Shown here piece by piece: positions 1 to 12,402 of a DNA stretch of 64,000 nucleotides. The stretch is taken from the NCBI GenBank assembly GCA_033296885.1, contig MU863878.1, positions 62,001 through 126,000 on the forward strand. Direction: 5' to 3'. The stretch is from Triangularia verruculosa (taxonomy: Eukaryota; Ascomycota; Sordariomycetes; Sordariales; Podosporaceae). The notes under the pieces are model-generated. The model saw nothing but the letters and a program-made list of their open reading frames with translations, did no database searches and was not told the origin of the DNA. Each line of letters opens with the position of its first letter. The first letter of the stretch is position 1. Made by a program: the position numbers and the translations under genes.

Positions 1-3000
1 CTGCTGGCGGCAGTGCTGAACGACAAGATCATTGTCCACGGCGCGGGGCTGCTAAAGGCAGTGCGACAGGTCTACAACATCTTCCTGCTCTCTAGGAGCA
101 CGCCAAACCAGCAGATTGCCCAAGGCACACTTACGCAGATGGTTGGCACCGTTTTCGAGAGAGTCAAGACCCGGATACACATGAGAGAAGCTCGGGCGCA
201 ACTTGGGGTGAAGCACAGCCAAAGCAGCCTTACCATTGATCGATCCGATGACCAGGATACGCAGACGGAAAAGGGTGACAACGATGATGGGGCCACGCCT
301 TCGGAGGAAAAGGACGAGGCCGGCGCAAAGCTTACGCTGAAGGATCTGGAGCACCGCAAGAGCTTCGATGATTCCCACATGGGCGATGGGCCTACCATGG
401 TGTCTCAGGTCAAGCCGGCCAAGAAAGCCGCAAGATCAGTCTCGGAGCAAAGTCTGGCAGAGACGACACACGAGGATACACCCGAGGCGCTGGATGCCGA
501 GGACGAGGCCTACATCAGAGATGCTTATCTCATCTTCCGATCCTTCTGCAACCTCTCAACCAAGGTTCTGACTCCAGAACAGCTCTACGACATGCGCGGC
601 CAGGGCATGCGCTCGAAACTGATCTCCCTCCATATTGTTCACACGTTACTGAACAACAACATCGGCGTCTTCACGTCGCCCTTCTGTACCATCACCAACA
701 CCAAGAGCAACGAGCCCACCAGCTTCTTACAAGCCATCAAATACTACCTTTGTCTTAGCATCACCCGAAACGGAGCAAGCTCAGTGGATAGGGTATTCGA
801 CGTGTGCTGCGAGATATTTTGGCTATTGATCAAATACCTACGGGCTCCCTTCAAGGTCAGTGCCCTGTCAGGATTAACTTCTACGTGCATCTCAGAGCTG
901 ATATTCCCCCGTAGAAAGAAATTGAGGTGTTCCTTAATGAAATTTATCTCGCCCTCCTAGCCCGCAAAAATGCGCCTCTTTCCCAGAAGTTCATTTTTGT
1001 TGGGATCCTGAGGAGATTATGTGATGATCCCCGGGCTCTAGTAGAAGTGTATCTCAACTACGACTGTGACAGAAACGTGGACAACATCCTTCAGAGGATA
1101 GTGGAAGACCTGTCCAAGTTTGCGACCGCGTCGATACCAATAACGCCAATACAGGAGCAGCAGTATGAGGATAGCCACGCTAAGTACGGGCCCGGCGAAT
1201 GGCAGCTCAAGAGTGTTCTGCCCCCTCCGTTGACTGCAGCCACCATGACAACCCCACATGACACAGATAACGAAGTTCCCAAAGAGTATGCGATCAAACG
1301 AGTTGCCATTGACTCGCTAGTTGAGACTCTCCGGTCTCTGCTTCACTGGTCAGAGCCTGGCCGACTCGAGCTCGATGGCGATGGGGGCGAGGTGGAAAGA
1401 AGAGCATCCAGCGATGAAATCAGGGAATCCATCGACCCCTCAATGAGCGAAAACGCTTCCCGTCTGGAGACCCCTATTCCACCATCAACACCGGTAGTTG
1501 ATGATGATCCAGACCAGTTGGAGAAAGAAAAGGCCAGAAAGACAGCGTTGAGCAATGCCATCAAGATCTTCAACTTCAAGCCGAAAAATGGAATCAAGTT
1601 GCTTCTCAAGGATGGTTTCATCCCCAGTGATACGCCTGAGAGTATTGGCCGGTTCTTGCTGTACGAGGACAGGCTGGACAAGGCGCAGATTGGAGAATAT
1701 CTGGGTGAGGGCGACCAAAAGAACATCGACATTATGCACGCCTTTGTCGACCTGATGGATTTCCGGAAGAAAGCCTTCGTGGAAGCTCTCCGAGAGTTTC
1801 TGCAGTCCTTCCGCCTACCTGGTGAAGCTCAAAAGATTGATCGTTTCATGCTGAAATTTGCCAACCGATACGTGACGGACAATCCCGGCGAGTTCGCCAA
1901 TGCGGACACGGCCTATGTTCTCGCTTATTCGGTCATCATGTTGAATACAGACTTGCACAGCGCTCAGGTGGTCCAGCGGATGACCAAGGCCGATTTTATC
2001 AAGAACAACCGTGGCATCAACGACAATGCTGATTTGCCGGATGAGTACCTCCTGAAAATCTACGACGATATCCAAAACAACGAGATCGTTCTCAAGAGCG
2101 AGCGGGAGGCTGCGGCACTCGCTGGCACCCTCCCGGTTCAATCCACCGGCATTGCTGCCGGGTTTGGTCAGGCGTTCTCCAACGTCGGGCGAGATCTGCA
2201 GAGAGAGGCCTATGTTCAGCAGTCGGAGCAGATTGCCCTTCGCTCAGAACAGCTGTTCAGGGACCTCTACCGAAGTCAGCGGAAGAATGCTTCCAAGGCA
2301 GGCGCAAAGTTCATTCCAGCAACGTCTTTCAAACATGTCGGCCCCATCTTTGACGTCACCTGGATGTCGTTCTTTTCTGCTCTCTCTGGGCTGATGCAAA
2401 GGACGCACAATATCACAGTCAACAAGCTGTGTCTGGAGGGCATGAAGCTGGCTACCAGAATCGCATGTTTCTTTGATCTTGCCACACCGAGGGAAGCCTT
2501 CATCTCAGTGCTCAAGAACATTGCCAATCTCAACAACCCCCGGGAGATGCAGGCGAAGAACGTCGAGGCTCTCAAGGTGATTCTGGACCTCGGCCAGACA
2601 GAGGGAAACCGCCTCAGGGAGTCGTGGAAGGACGTCTTGCTCTGCATCAGCCAACTGGATCGTCTTCAGCTCATTTCCGGGGGTGTCGATGAGAGCGCTG
2701 TACCTGATGTGTCCAAGGCACGGTTTGTTCCACGACCGGCAGGACGCCCGGATACAGCAGACTCCCGAAAGTCTACATCTTCCTCCAAGAAGAACAGGCC
2801 ACGAGCCCACACTGGACCAGAAGGCGTATCCCTGGAGATTGCGCTAGAAAGCAGGTCTGATGAAGTGATCAAGAGCGTCGACAGGATCTTCACAAACAGC
2901 GCCAAGTTGTCGAGGGACGCCATTGTACACTTTGCCCGCGCCTTGACCGAGGTCAGCTGGGACGAAATCAGGGTGTCGGGGTCCAACGAGTCTCCTCGCA

Positions 3001-5264
3001 CTTACAGTCTTCAGAAGATTGTCGAAATCAGTGCCTACAATATGACGCGTGTCAGGTTCGAATGGACACACATTTGGGATGTTCTTGGTGAGCACTTCAA
3101 TCGAGTCGGGTGCCACGAGAATTATGCCATTGTCGTTTTCGCCCTCGATTCGCTCCGTCAGCTGTCGATGCGCTTCATGGACATTGAGGAGCTGGCTGGT
3201 TTCAAGTTCCAGAAAGACTTCCTCAAGCCCTTTGAGCATGTCATGTCCAACTCGGAGGACAACAGGGTCAAGGACATGATTCTCCACTGCTTAATCCAGA
3301 TGATCCAGGCTCGGGGTGAGAACATCCGCTCTGGCTGGAGGACAATGTTTGGAGTCTTCACTGTCGCGGCAAAGGATCCAGCCGAGAGCATTGTCAACCT
3401 TGCCTACGAAAACGTCATTCAAGTCTACAAGACTAGATTCGGCGTGGTCATTTCTCAGGGCGCGTTTACCGACCTCATCGTTTGTTTGACTGAATTCTCC
3501 AAGAATGTCAAATTTCAGAAGAAGAGTCTGCAGGCTATGGAAACGCTCAAGTCCATCATTCCCGCCATGCTGAAAGCGCCTGAATGCCCACTCTCGCGCA
3601 AGACCAAGCCGACAGAGGGCGAGGTTCTTGCCATCGAGGAGCTGAGGGGCACGTCAGCTGAGGAAGGGTTCTGGTTCCCCGTTCTGTTTGCCTTCCACAA
3701 CGTCTTGATGACGGGCGAAGATCTTGAAGTACGGTCCAACGCGCTGAACTATTATTTCGAGACTCTCCTGCGATATGGAGGCGACTTTCCGTCACAGTTC
3801 TGGAACATCATCTGGAAGCAGCAGCTGTCTACCATCTTTTTGGTCCTCCACTCGAGGCCAGAGATGACCAATGCACTCAATCATGAGGAGCTATCAGTCT
3901 GGCTGTCGACTACCATGATCCAAGCTTTGCGCAACATGATTACTCTCTTTACGCACTATTTCGATGCCCTCGAGTACATGCTGGATCGTTTTCTGGAGTT
4001 GCTGGCTCTTTGCATCTGCCAGGAGAATGATACCATTGCGCGGATAGGCAGCAATTGTCTCCAACAACTCATTCTCCAGAACGTCATGAAGTTTACTCCT
4101 GAGCACTGGGCCAAGATTGTCGGTGCCTTCTGCGAGCTTTTTGAGAAGACTACAGCATACCAGCTTTTCTCGGCTACCGCCATCAACTCAACCGCGTCGT
4201 TGTCACCACTGCCCAATGGGCTCGAGTTTGGCCCTGGGCTAAGCCCAACCTCGGAAACCCACCCCGTCGACGGCAAATCCCTCAAGATCAACGGCGACGA
4301 CACCAACGGGTACATCTCGGACAGCGACGTGCCGCCCATCGTCGTCGACGCCCCAGAAGCCGACACCACCACCACCCCGGCCTCGGCCAACCCCTCGGCC
4401 ATGGCCGCCACGCCCGGCACACCTCAAGTAGAGGAATTCAAGCCCCACCCCCTCCAGCAACAGCCCGTCGTCGTCACGGCGGCGCGACGGAAATTCTTCA
4501 ACAGGATCATCTCCCGCTGCGTCCTGCAGCTCCTCATGATCGAGACAGTAAACGAGCTCTTCTCCAACGACGCCGTCTACGCGCAGATTCCATCGCCGGA
4601 ACTCTTGAGGCTGATGGCCCTCCTGAAGAAATCATTCCTCTTCGCCAAGCGCTTCAACGCGGATAAGGAGCTGCGGATGAGGTTGTGGAGGGAAGGGTTC
4701 ATGAAGCAGCCTCCGAACCTCCTAAAGCAAGAATCGGGGAGCGCAGCAACGTATGTAGCGATTTTGTTCAGGATGTTTGGGGATAAGTCGGCGGAGAGGC
4801 AGGAGAGTAAATCGGATGTGGAGGCGGCGCTGGTGCCGCTTTGTCAGGATATTATTCGGGGGTATATCACGCTGGACGAGGAGTCGCAGCACAGAAATAT
4901 TGTCGCGTGGAGGCCGGTGGTGGTTGATGTGCTGGAGGGGTTTGCTGGGTTTCCGGAGGAGAGCTTTGGGGGGCATATCAAGAATTTCTATCCGTTGGTT
5001 GTGGAGTTGCTGGGGAAGGAGCTGGGGCTGGAGTTGAGGGGGGGGTTGTTGGGGGTGCTGAGACGGGTTGGGGAGGTGGGGTTGGGGATTGAGGGGATGG
5101 GGGGTTTTACGGCTGCGGGGAGTGGTGGACAGGGAGATGGAGGGGAGGGGGGGATGGGGATGGGGAGTAATAGGCATGGGAGGAGTCTGAGTGTTTTTAG
5201 TGTGCAGGCTGGACATCAGGAGCTGGGGGAGGATCCGAGTAGTAGGGTTATGGGGAGGTCGTAG
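1..5264 (+). CDS. sec7: SEC7 Golgi Arf guanine-nucleotide exchange factor (5' partial)
   Basis: Large Arf-GEF that loads GTP on Arf at the trans-Golgi and drives vesicle budding. The gene enters from the left edge already in frame. Exons run 1-855 and 915-5264, with an intron at 856-914 (GTCAGT...GTAG) that joins ..LRAPFK to KEIEVFLNE. About 1,733 residues are visible. The DCB/HUS region (AYLIFRSFCNLSTK, then FLNEIYLALL) is followed by an acidic linker. The Sec7 catalytic domain lies at roughly residues 490-680, with the glutamic-finger context QIGEYLGEGD and the signature VIMLNTDLHS. Long HEAT-like HDS repeats follow, then a disordered Ser/Pro/Thr-rich insert near 4,200-4,440 and a Gly-rich tail. 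Length and domain order fit SEC7/BIG-type GEFs rather than GBF1. Only the start is missing. Confidence 0.96.
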
Positions 5265-5838
5265 AGTTTTTTAATTATATTTTTTTGTTGTAAAGGGAGA
5301 GAATGGTAGAGAGGGAGATGTGGGTGTCCAATAGTTGACTCTCAAAAGGGTGGTTTGAAGGGGGGGGGGGGAGTATAGATTCCGGCAGCACTAGCTTTCT
5401 AGCTTCTTTGGGTGGATTTTACCAAATATCATTCTGGTTAGCATAGGATTGTGCATGACATATTATTTTCACTTGTAGCGAAACCGCCATTCATTGTCTT
5501 TGTCTCACTTATACATGTCTTGTTTCCGTGGCAAGAAAAGAAAAAAGAAAGCTATACGTCTAGTTGTGTATATAAAAACCAAGGCTTTGGCTTCAGTGCT
5601 TCGCTACAAAAATGACCGACATGTTCCACATACCCACCCCACATACCAAGCGACCGTATCAAGTTGGAGTACCTACATACGGCTGATGGTTCTTGGTTTC
5701 CCCTTTGTTTGTGCATCTATCATCCATTCATCCACCCAACAACCCGTCTCACCCGCCTCAGTCGTATATACCTTATACCTTTTGACACCTAACTTCCAGC
5801 ACTGTTCCCAAGTTTCACCCAACACACAGACACAAATT
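5265..5838. other. Intergenic region between convergent genes
   Basis: This 574-base spacer separates the convergent 3' ends of sec7 and the HSM3-like gene. It contains a G run near 5,360 and T-rich stretches suited to 3' ends. I see no coding potential beyond short frames and no RNA gene. Confidence 0.6.
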
Positions 5839-7029
5839 TCACCGCTCCGGTATTATCCACGAAGTCGCCGGCATAATCGCCCTCATCCACATCCTCAAAC
5901 CGGCCGCCTCCTCCTCCACCGTCCGATCCGGCAAGCTGTCCAGCGCGTTCTTGAGCATCTCGTCGCCGGGCACCGCCTCGGCCAGCATCCGCTTGATGAC
6001 TTGCTCCTTGGGCTCAGACCACTCCGTGATCCTCATCAAGCTGACAAACGCCTCGAAAAAGTCAACCAGGTTGAGGTGCATGAGCATGTCCCCCTTGTCC
6101 ACCATTCTCAGCGCCGCGTACTGCAGCAGTCCCTCCCCCTCCTGAGGGGGGTTGGTGCCCGAGTTTTGGGTCTGAGCTGGGGGTGGAGCGGTGGTTTCGT
6201 TGTCGGAGTCTTCGTCGGAGGAGAGGTGCCCGTTGGTGAGGTGGGCTGGTGTTAGCGCTGGGATTTCCGAGTGGGCGATGGCGGTGATGTCTAGGGCGGC
6301 GAGACGGGGTAGGATTCGGAGGACGCGGCCCTGGGCTAGGGAGAGTTGGGAGGGGTTGTTGGCTGTGGAGGGGTGGCGGCCGGTGAGGAGGGAGAGGAGG
6401 TGGTGGTAGGTGTTTTTGGTGTGGAAGATGAGGTCCCAGAGTTTGCCATAGCCGGCGGTGCGGCGGATGACGAGTTCGTAGTGGGATGGCTGGGCTCCGG
6501 AGGAGAGGCGTGGGGGAGGGGTGGGGACCGGGCGGGCACAGTCAATGTCTAGGAGGTCGCCGAGGACTTTGGTGGCTTTTTGGCCGACTTCTACTTTGGG
6601 GGAGGAGAGCCAGGTTGTGAGGAGGGTGGTGACGAGGGTGGGCATGCCTGAGAGGGCGGTGACGTCGTGGTGGGAGGAGGCGGCTTTGTGGAGGATGGTG
6701 AGGCCTAGGATTTGAGCGGCCGGGGCGGGGGAGTTGAGGGCTTGGGTGAGGGAGTCTTCTGAGGCGAGCTGGAGGACTTGGGCGAAGGATATAGGGCGGA
6801 GGAGTTTGATGGTCAGGGAGACGATCACGGCTGGGTCGTCGTTGTACTGTTGGAGGATTTGGGTGAGCTTGGGGAGGAGGCTGGGGAGGAGAGGGGGGAT
6901 GTTGGAGTCTGTGAGTTGGAGCTCGACATCGTCGAAGAGCTTGGGGATGAGGGCGAGGCCTGGGTCTTGGATGAGATCGTCGAGGTGACTGTGAAGCTCG
7001 TCGAGGCCCGAGATGGGGACGTTGTCCAT
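5839..7029 (-). CDS. hsm3: HSM3/PSMD5-like 26S proteasome assembly chaperone
   Basis: Single-exon gene of 396 residues. The start is the ATG at 7029, in good fungal context (CAAAAATGGAC). The frame stays open further upstream, but that stretch is Ser/His/Pro-rich and looks like leader sequence. The protein is made almost entirely of ARM/HEAT-type helical repeats (e.g. IPPLLPSLLPKLTQIL, AAQILGLTILHKAA, KATKVLGDLLDID), with an acidic break near residue 285 and a C-terminal helical domain ending in TSWIIPER. Family members (yeast Hsm3, animal PSMD5) bind the Rpt1 ATPase C-terminus during assembly of the proteasome base. Yeast Hsm3 was first linked to mismatch repair. The assignment rests on overall pattern and remembered fungal homologues, so a different ARM-repeat protein is possible. 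Confidence 0.66.
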   Translation of the reverse strand: MDNVPISGLDELHSHLDDLIQDPGLALIPKLFDDVELQLTDSNIPPLLPSLLPKLTQILQQYNDDPAVIVSLTIKLLRPISFAQVLQLASEDSLTQALNSPAPAAQILGLTILHKAASSHHDVTALSGMPTLVTTLLTTWLSSPKVEVGQKATKVLGDLLDIDCARPVPTPPPRLSSGAQPSHYELVIRRTAGYGKLWDLIFHTKNTYHHLLSLLTGRHPSTANNPSQLSLAQGRVLRILPRLAALDITAIAHSEIPALTPAHLTNGHLSSDEDSDNETTAPPPAQTQNSGTNPPQEGEGLLQYAALRMVDKGDMLMHLNLVDFFEAFVSLMRITEWSEPKEQVIKRMLAEAVPGDEMLKNALDSLPDRTVEEEAAGLRMWMRAIMPATSWIIPER

Positions 7030-7490
7030 TTTTGATGAGTGAGAGTGAGAGTGCGGATGATGGGAGAGGAAGTGATGTAAACGGGAGATGAGATTGGGCT
7101 TTCCAAGGCAGCAACTCCGTGTCGCGGGTGTCGAACTCGGCGGATGATATGAGATTCGAGAGGGGTCCAGGCCTTCTGCCGTTGAAGGTGCGGGGCCCTG
7201 GGAGCTTCCATGCAGGGGTCTCGGATTAGTGGATCGCGAGTGGTACCTGGCACCCACCAAAGTGTCTTGGCGAAGCCTGCAGCTTGCCGATGCCCCGCAG
7301 GAACTTTTTTGAAGCTTGATGTCGGCGCTGGACATGCGACTCACTCGGCCAGAATATTCATCACAACCCGCCATATCTTTCTCTTGATCGCGTCTTTCAG
7401 CCATTCAATCGATCCAGATTTTACCCCCAGAAATCATCCAGTACTCCCATCAGATCTCGTCACCAAAGACATTCCTACCAAACCGACAAA
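7030..7490. promoter_or_regulatory. Divergent promoter between HSM3-like and RPC31 genes
   Basis: A 461-base region separates two divergent start codons and must hold both promoters. It has pyrimidine-rich stretches next to each ATG, as is common in filamentous fungi. No clear TATA box was seen. Confidence 0.5.
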
Positions 7491-8410
7491 ATGTTCAGAG
7501 GCGGGCGTGGAGGCCGAGGCCGCGGCCGCGGTGGCCCTATGATGAACAGGCGCGAGATATCACAGAACAGTGTCCCATGGGCCACAGACCCCAAAGACCC
7601 CATCGTTCTAGACGGAAAGCCCAGTGAAACCTATCCAGTACGTTTCCTCGCCATCCCCAATCCTCGTGCCACCCGACACTAACTTTGTATCCCCCCCCAC
7701 AGGCCTGGAACGTCCCAAAACCCCCAGTTCTCACCAAGAAGGAAGAGAGACAACTCGACTACTTTCTCATCTTCCGCGAACAATCCCACGACAGCCCCCT
7801 CTACACAGAACCCCCTCCCCGATCAAAAGACTCCCGGCGGCGCGCCTACGGCCAAGAGCAAATCAACTCCCGCTACGCCGACGAGAGCAAAGCCACGATA
7901 AACCCTTTCACAGCCGTCGAAACGTACAGCAAGCGATTCGAGCGCAAGAAGCGAACCCTCCCAGACTTTAGCAACCTCCCCTTTGCCAAAGAATTCTTCC
8001 CTCCCGAGCTGCACGCGACGCTTGATGGTCTCGACGAGCCTGGCGCTGATAGAAAGAGGCGCAGGACGGGACCCAAGACGCTGGCGCTGTCGAGTATTAC
8101 GACTTATGGCGCGGATGAGTTTGAGGAGGAGGGTGAACAAGGCAATGGGCAGCCGGATTTCAACAAGGCGCTGGAGTTGATGGACAATTTGGAGAAGATG
8201 GATGGCGACGATGCGTTTCTGTCCGGGGAGGAGGATGATTGGGGGAATAATGAGGATGAGGATAATGAGGATGCGGCGGCGGATGCGGAGGCGGCGGATC
8301 AGTACGATGATGAGTCGGAAGACGATTACAATGCGGAGCAGTACTTCGACAATGACGACAATGATTATGGGGACGATGGTGGGGATGATGGCGGTGATGG
8401 CACTTTTTAG
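7491..8410 (+). CDS. rpc31: DNA-directed RNA polymerase III subunit RPC31 (RPC7-like)
   Basis: Subunit of RNA polymerase III, in the trimer that mediates initiation at tRNA and 5S genes. Exon 1 is 7491-7637 and exon 2 is 7703-8410. The intron at 7638-7702 has donor GTACGT, an ACTAAC-type branch point and acceptor CACAG, and joins ..SETYP to AWNVPKP. The product is 284 residues. The N-terminus is Gly/Arg-rich (FRGGRGGRGRGRGG). The family core (VLTKKEERQLDYFLIFREQS, then a Pro/Tyr/Thr patch) follows, with a second conserved stretch around LPFAKEFFPPELH. The last 80 residues are almost wholly Asp/Glu, as is typical of RPC31/RPC7. Confidence 0.9.
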
Positions 8411-9080
8411 GATGAAGAGTGATGGTGCTGTTGATGACGGGGATATTAGTAGAGCCAGTTAACGGGTTACGGCTGGCTCAGTGTTAGGAGTAGATCATGA
8501 TGATCAATTATACCCCATTTTCTCTTCTATAGCTCAGCTGTTAACTTCTGCGCAAGTGAGTTTAAACCTCGGTCGAAGGTGGTGAGCAAAATGCTAGACG
8601 CTGAAACTGAGAGGCCCGTAATGGATGAACGCGCCTTGATGAATCGGAGAAAGGGTCGGATGTTGGTAAAAGTGTCCCATTTGCCGGCCCTTGTGGTGTC
8701 TTTGTGGTGTCGGCTAAACTTTATTTGTGCCAATTTCCTAGCTGTGACGGTGGGACAGGACCTTTACAAGATGAAGCGACACAAGCGGTCATTCCCAGCC
8801 GTTCCAAATTCATACAGGCGCTCTATGCGTCTTACGATAGTTGCAGAATACTGATGACAATGCATGTAAGTTATCTGCTATACCAAAACAATTATTGGCA
8901 CTTCAAACACAATCCCTCATCGACGCTTTTTGCCAACAAAAAGTTCTGATTTGTCTTTTATACAAGATATTACCTTTCACAAACTCAGTATCTCAACCGT
9001 ATGATATCACCCCATGACGCCTGCCCTACCCCCCTTCCTATGCCTTTACACCCCTTTCACCCCGCTGAACTGACCCCAAT
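8411..9080. other. Intergenic region between convergent genes
   Basis: A 670-base spacer between the convergent 3' ends of rpc31 and nup49. It contains short frames only, none with recognisable similarity, and no RNA gene. Confidence 0.5.
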
Positions 9081-10642
9081 CTAACTCCCATGCCCCATAA
9101 AATCCTTCAACTGCAACTCTGTAATCCCCTCCTTCAGTCCCCCAACCTTGCCAGCAACCTTCAGAATACCCTCCTCAAACTCCCTCAGCACCGCCGCCAG
9201 CTCCAGCACATTCTCATCCACACCCCCACTCTGGCCCCCCCGGTTCCCAGCAGCCGCTCTCTGCAGCGCTTCCATCATGTTCCCCTGCACGCCGTGAAGA
9301 TGAACCTCAATCTCCCCCAAGTTCTTCTCAAACCTGTTCATCATGACATCCATCTCATCCGCCGTCTTGCTAAAGAAGGAAATCAAATCCGAGTTGCTCT
9401 CCGCGTTCGCATCCCCCGCCCCCGTCGACGCCCCCTTTGACCAAAGTCCCGTCTGGTGGTACTGCACGGGAAGCTTGAGGTTGTCAATCGCCTTGAACGA
9501 GAGCCTCGCGTTGTCGGCGTCGGTCTTGATCAGCTCGTGCAGCTGGTTGATGGCGTCCACGTCGGATTCCAAAGCGCGGTGGGCGCCCTCGGACTTGCGG
9601 GAGACGAAGCTGACGTCGGTGGGGATTGCGGAGAGGAGGTCGCCGTGGGATGGGAGGAAGGCTTCCACGGCTTCGTAGTCTCGGATGCACTTTTGGATCT
9701 TGTCGTCGATGTCGGCGATTTCTTTTTGGAGGACTTCCTGGAGGTCGTTGAAGCGGGTGGTGGAGCGGATGTTGGAGAGGTCGATGCGGACGCCGGGGAC
9801 GACGGATTGTTTGGCAGCTTGGCCCATGGTTAGGCCGGGGACTTGGGGTTGGGTTGGTTGTTGGAGGGTTGGTTGGCCGAGGCCGCCGCCGCTGAAGGGG
9901 AGAGATGTTAGTAGATGATATAACACGGGTAGAGGTAAGGAAGAAGGACGTACAGTATTGAGCCACCACCTAGAGTCCCAGCTGGCTTGATTCCAAAGAG
10001 ACCACCAGGGGCAGCAGCTGTGGTAGTTGATGCGCCAAACAGCCCTCCTTGTTGCTGAGCCTGTTGCTGCTGCTGTGTCGCCCCGAATAGACCACCAGCT
10101 TGAGGCTGTTGCGCGGGCGTGGCCGCCGTAGCCCCAAAGAGACTGGCCATTGGTTGTTGTTGAGGTTGTTGTGTTGTGGTTGTGCCTAGCCTGTTCCCAA
10201 ACAGACCACCAGTCTGAGCCTGTGGTGTCGTCGTCGTCGTCGTTTGACCGAAAAGACCTCCACTCTGCTGGGGCTGCGAAGTCGCTGTGGTGCCAAACAG
10301 GGAGCCGGCTTGCTGCTGGGGTTGAGTAGTCGCCGTGCCAAACAGAGATGTCCCTTGTTGCGCAGGCTGCTGCTGCTGCTGCTGCTGCTGTGTTGTGGTT
10401 GTTGATCCAAAAAGTCCACCGCCTGCCGCTGGCTGTTGCTGCGTCGTGCTACTGCCACTGTGTGGAAACGAGTCAGTCCATCTGCATGTCTCGGGTCTGC
10501 CATCAATGCGCCCACGGCAGCTTTGCAGTCGCAGGGACAAGGCAAATTGGCCATTGTCAAAGCAAAAGAAAACTTACAAAAGATTGGCGCTGCCTGTGTT
10601 GATGCTGAGGCCCCCAGGGCCACTAGCTGATCGCCCGAACAT
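9081..10642 (-). CDS. nup49: FG nucleoporin NUP49/NSP49 (Nup58-like)
   Basis: Channel nucleoporin of the Nsp1-Nup49-Nup57 complex in the nuclear pore. Three exons on the minus strand: 10642-10578, 10457-9954 and 9891-9081. Introns are GTAAGT...CACAG and GTACGT...CTAAC...TTCAG. Reading frames join exactly and give 459 residues, close to yeast Nup49 (472). The N-terminal half is a GLFG/FG repeat region with Gln/Thr spacers and about a dozen GLFG or SLFG units. The C-terminal half is a coiled coil starting near TRFNDLQEVLQKEIADIDDK, which docks in the Nsp1 trimer. A CTG run near 10,370-10,391 encodes poly-Gln. A fungal CTAAC branch point sits in intron 2. Confidence 0.93.
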
Positions 10643-11059
10643 GGCGGCGACGGTTTCCAACGATGGCAGCGGTCGGACGGTGTTAAGCAGGTCCCAAACG
10701 ACTGGAATGTGAATAGTGGAGTTGGACGGATCGGAATGCCAGGAAGTTCGATGTCAATGTTTTTTTCTGCCCCACGAAGCAGAGCTCCAGGTCGCAAAGG
10801 TTCGGTGTTGCACTGTGTGATTTGTTGACCTCTGGCAGCGCAGCAACCAAAAAAAGAAGCTTGGGCCCCGTCGCGCTTGAGCCGCGCTAGAAGCTGGATT
10901 GGCGCTTCACCGCCTTCCCAAAAAAGCGCCCTTCACCACGGTGGAAGCAACAGTCCATTACATAATCCTCTGATTGTGCGGCTTCACCGTGCAACAACCT
11001 TCTTGGCCATCTTCGACTTGCCGCTTTGACAACTGCGATTTTACTTACCACAACTCAAT
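10643..11059. promoter_or_regulatory. Divergent promoter between NUP49 and FIP1
   Basis: A 417-base region between divergent start codons. It holds both promoters and 5' leaders. No further element was recognised. Confidence 0.5.
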
Positions 11060-12160
11060 ATGGCTTCATCACAACCGCCCATGGATCTCGACGAGGACGA
11101 GGATTTCTACGGAAACTCCGACGAAGAGACCACTCCCGCTGCTACCACTGCCCAGCCTGCAACTGCTACCGCGCCCCAGGCTGAGTCGAAGAGTGATGCC
11201 AATTCGGATCTAGAGGAGGGTGAAGAGGAGGACGAGGGCGGAGAGATGGATGAAGACGAGGATAGCGTGCGTACAGCCTCTGTTTCAAGTTTGAGTTGCC
11301 GATCACTAAAATCTCCTCTAGGACATCGACATCATCACCGAGAGAAAGGACAACTCCCAACCTGCCCCTCCACCGTGAGCTCTACCTCCACCTCCAACTA
11401 TAGCAACGCAAACTGACATCTACACAGACAATCCAAATACAGCGAGATCCGAAACATTCCCCAGCGATCAACCACAGCCCCCGAAGGCGCCCCCGCCAAA
11501 CAATCCCCCTCCGTCGCCCGCGACTCGCTCCGCCAGCAACAGCAACAAACCGAGCTGCCCCCGGTGTCAACCTCCAAGATCGACGTCAACGCCATCCCCA
11601 TCCACAAGCCCACCGGCAAGCCCCTCACACAAGTCAACATCGACGAAGACCTCCCAGACAACGACAAGCCCTGGCGCAAGCCCGGCACCGACCTCTCGGA
11701 TTACTTCAACTACGGCTTTGACGAGTTCACATGGGCTCTGTATGCCCAAAAGCAGGAAGCCATGCGCGGCGAGTACAACCAGGACGCCATCGCTCAGAAC
11801 AACACAAAGATGATGGAGGAGATGACAAAGATGATGATGATGGGTGGAATGATGCCCGGGGCTGGAGGGCCGGGGGGGGCGGGGATGGGGGTGCCTGGCG
11901 GTGGTGCTCAGATGGGGGGGATGGATGGGATGCCGCCGGAGATGCAGGCGATGATGCAGCAGATGATGGCGAATGGGATGGATCCAAGTCAGATGGGGGA
12001 TATGAGTGGCATGTTTCAGGGCGGGCAACAGCCTGGTCCGGGAGCGCAGCAGGGTCAAGGGTTTGGACAGGGAGGGTTTGGGGGGAATCAGGGACAGGGA
12101 TATGGAGGGTATGATCAGATGGGTGGTGGGAGAGGGAGAGGTAGGGGGAGGAGATGGTAG
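11060..12160 (+). CDS. fip1: Pre-mRNA polyadenylation factor FIP1
   Basis: Subunit of the cleavage and polyadenylation factor that tethers poly(A) polymerase to the 3'-end complex. Three exons: 11060-11266, 11322-11374 and 11428-12160. Introns are 11267-11321 (GTGCGT...CTCTAG) and 11375-11427 (GTGAGC...CACAG). All frames join and give 330 residues. The N-terminus is highly acidic (DLDEDEDFYGNSDEE). The Fip1 motif lies at about residues 167-195 (KPWRKPGTDLSDYFNYGFDE) and is nearly invariant in the family. The C-terminus is Met/Gly/Gln-rich and ends in GRGRGRGRRW, an RGG-like RNA-binding tail. Confidence 0.94.
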
Positions 12161-12402
12161 ATGTGTGGTGGATGTGTACGATACCCTTGGACTGGATTAC
12201 TGGATTAGGTTAATATTGAGCAAAAGGCTAGGAGCCATGGCGATATGTTTTGGTTTCCATGATGTTGCACAAGTGGTTGTGAGACGATGTTCTATTACAT
12301 TATGCATTGTACTTCTGTGGTCGGCACTACCTCTAGTTCATCGATCCAGCTGTTGACTTGGGCAAGGCAATTGTTATATGCTGATCAGTCCAGCCTCTTT
12401 CA

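Noticed and set aside
4722..5216. 164-codon minus-strand frame at the end of sec7
   Set aside because: Shadow of the Gly-rich sec7 C-terminus; Pro/His-rich composition and no independent support.
5494..6255. 253-codon plus-strand frame
   Set aside because: Starts in intergenic DNA and runs antisense to the HSM3-like gene; no recognisable domain and a His/Pro/Arg-biased composition.
6542..7114. 190-codon minus-strand frame rich in Pro, Arg and His
   Set aside because: Alternate frame of the HSM3-like coding region; composition reflects codon bias.
8461..8500. Possible tRNA-like stretch (GGCTGGCTCAGTG)
   Set aside because: No B-box (GGTTCGAATCC) and no cloverleaf could be drawn.
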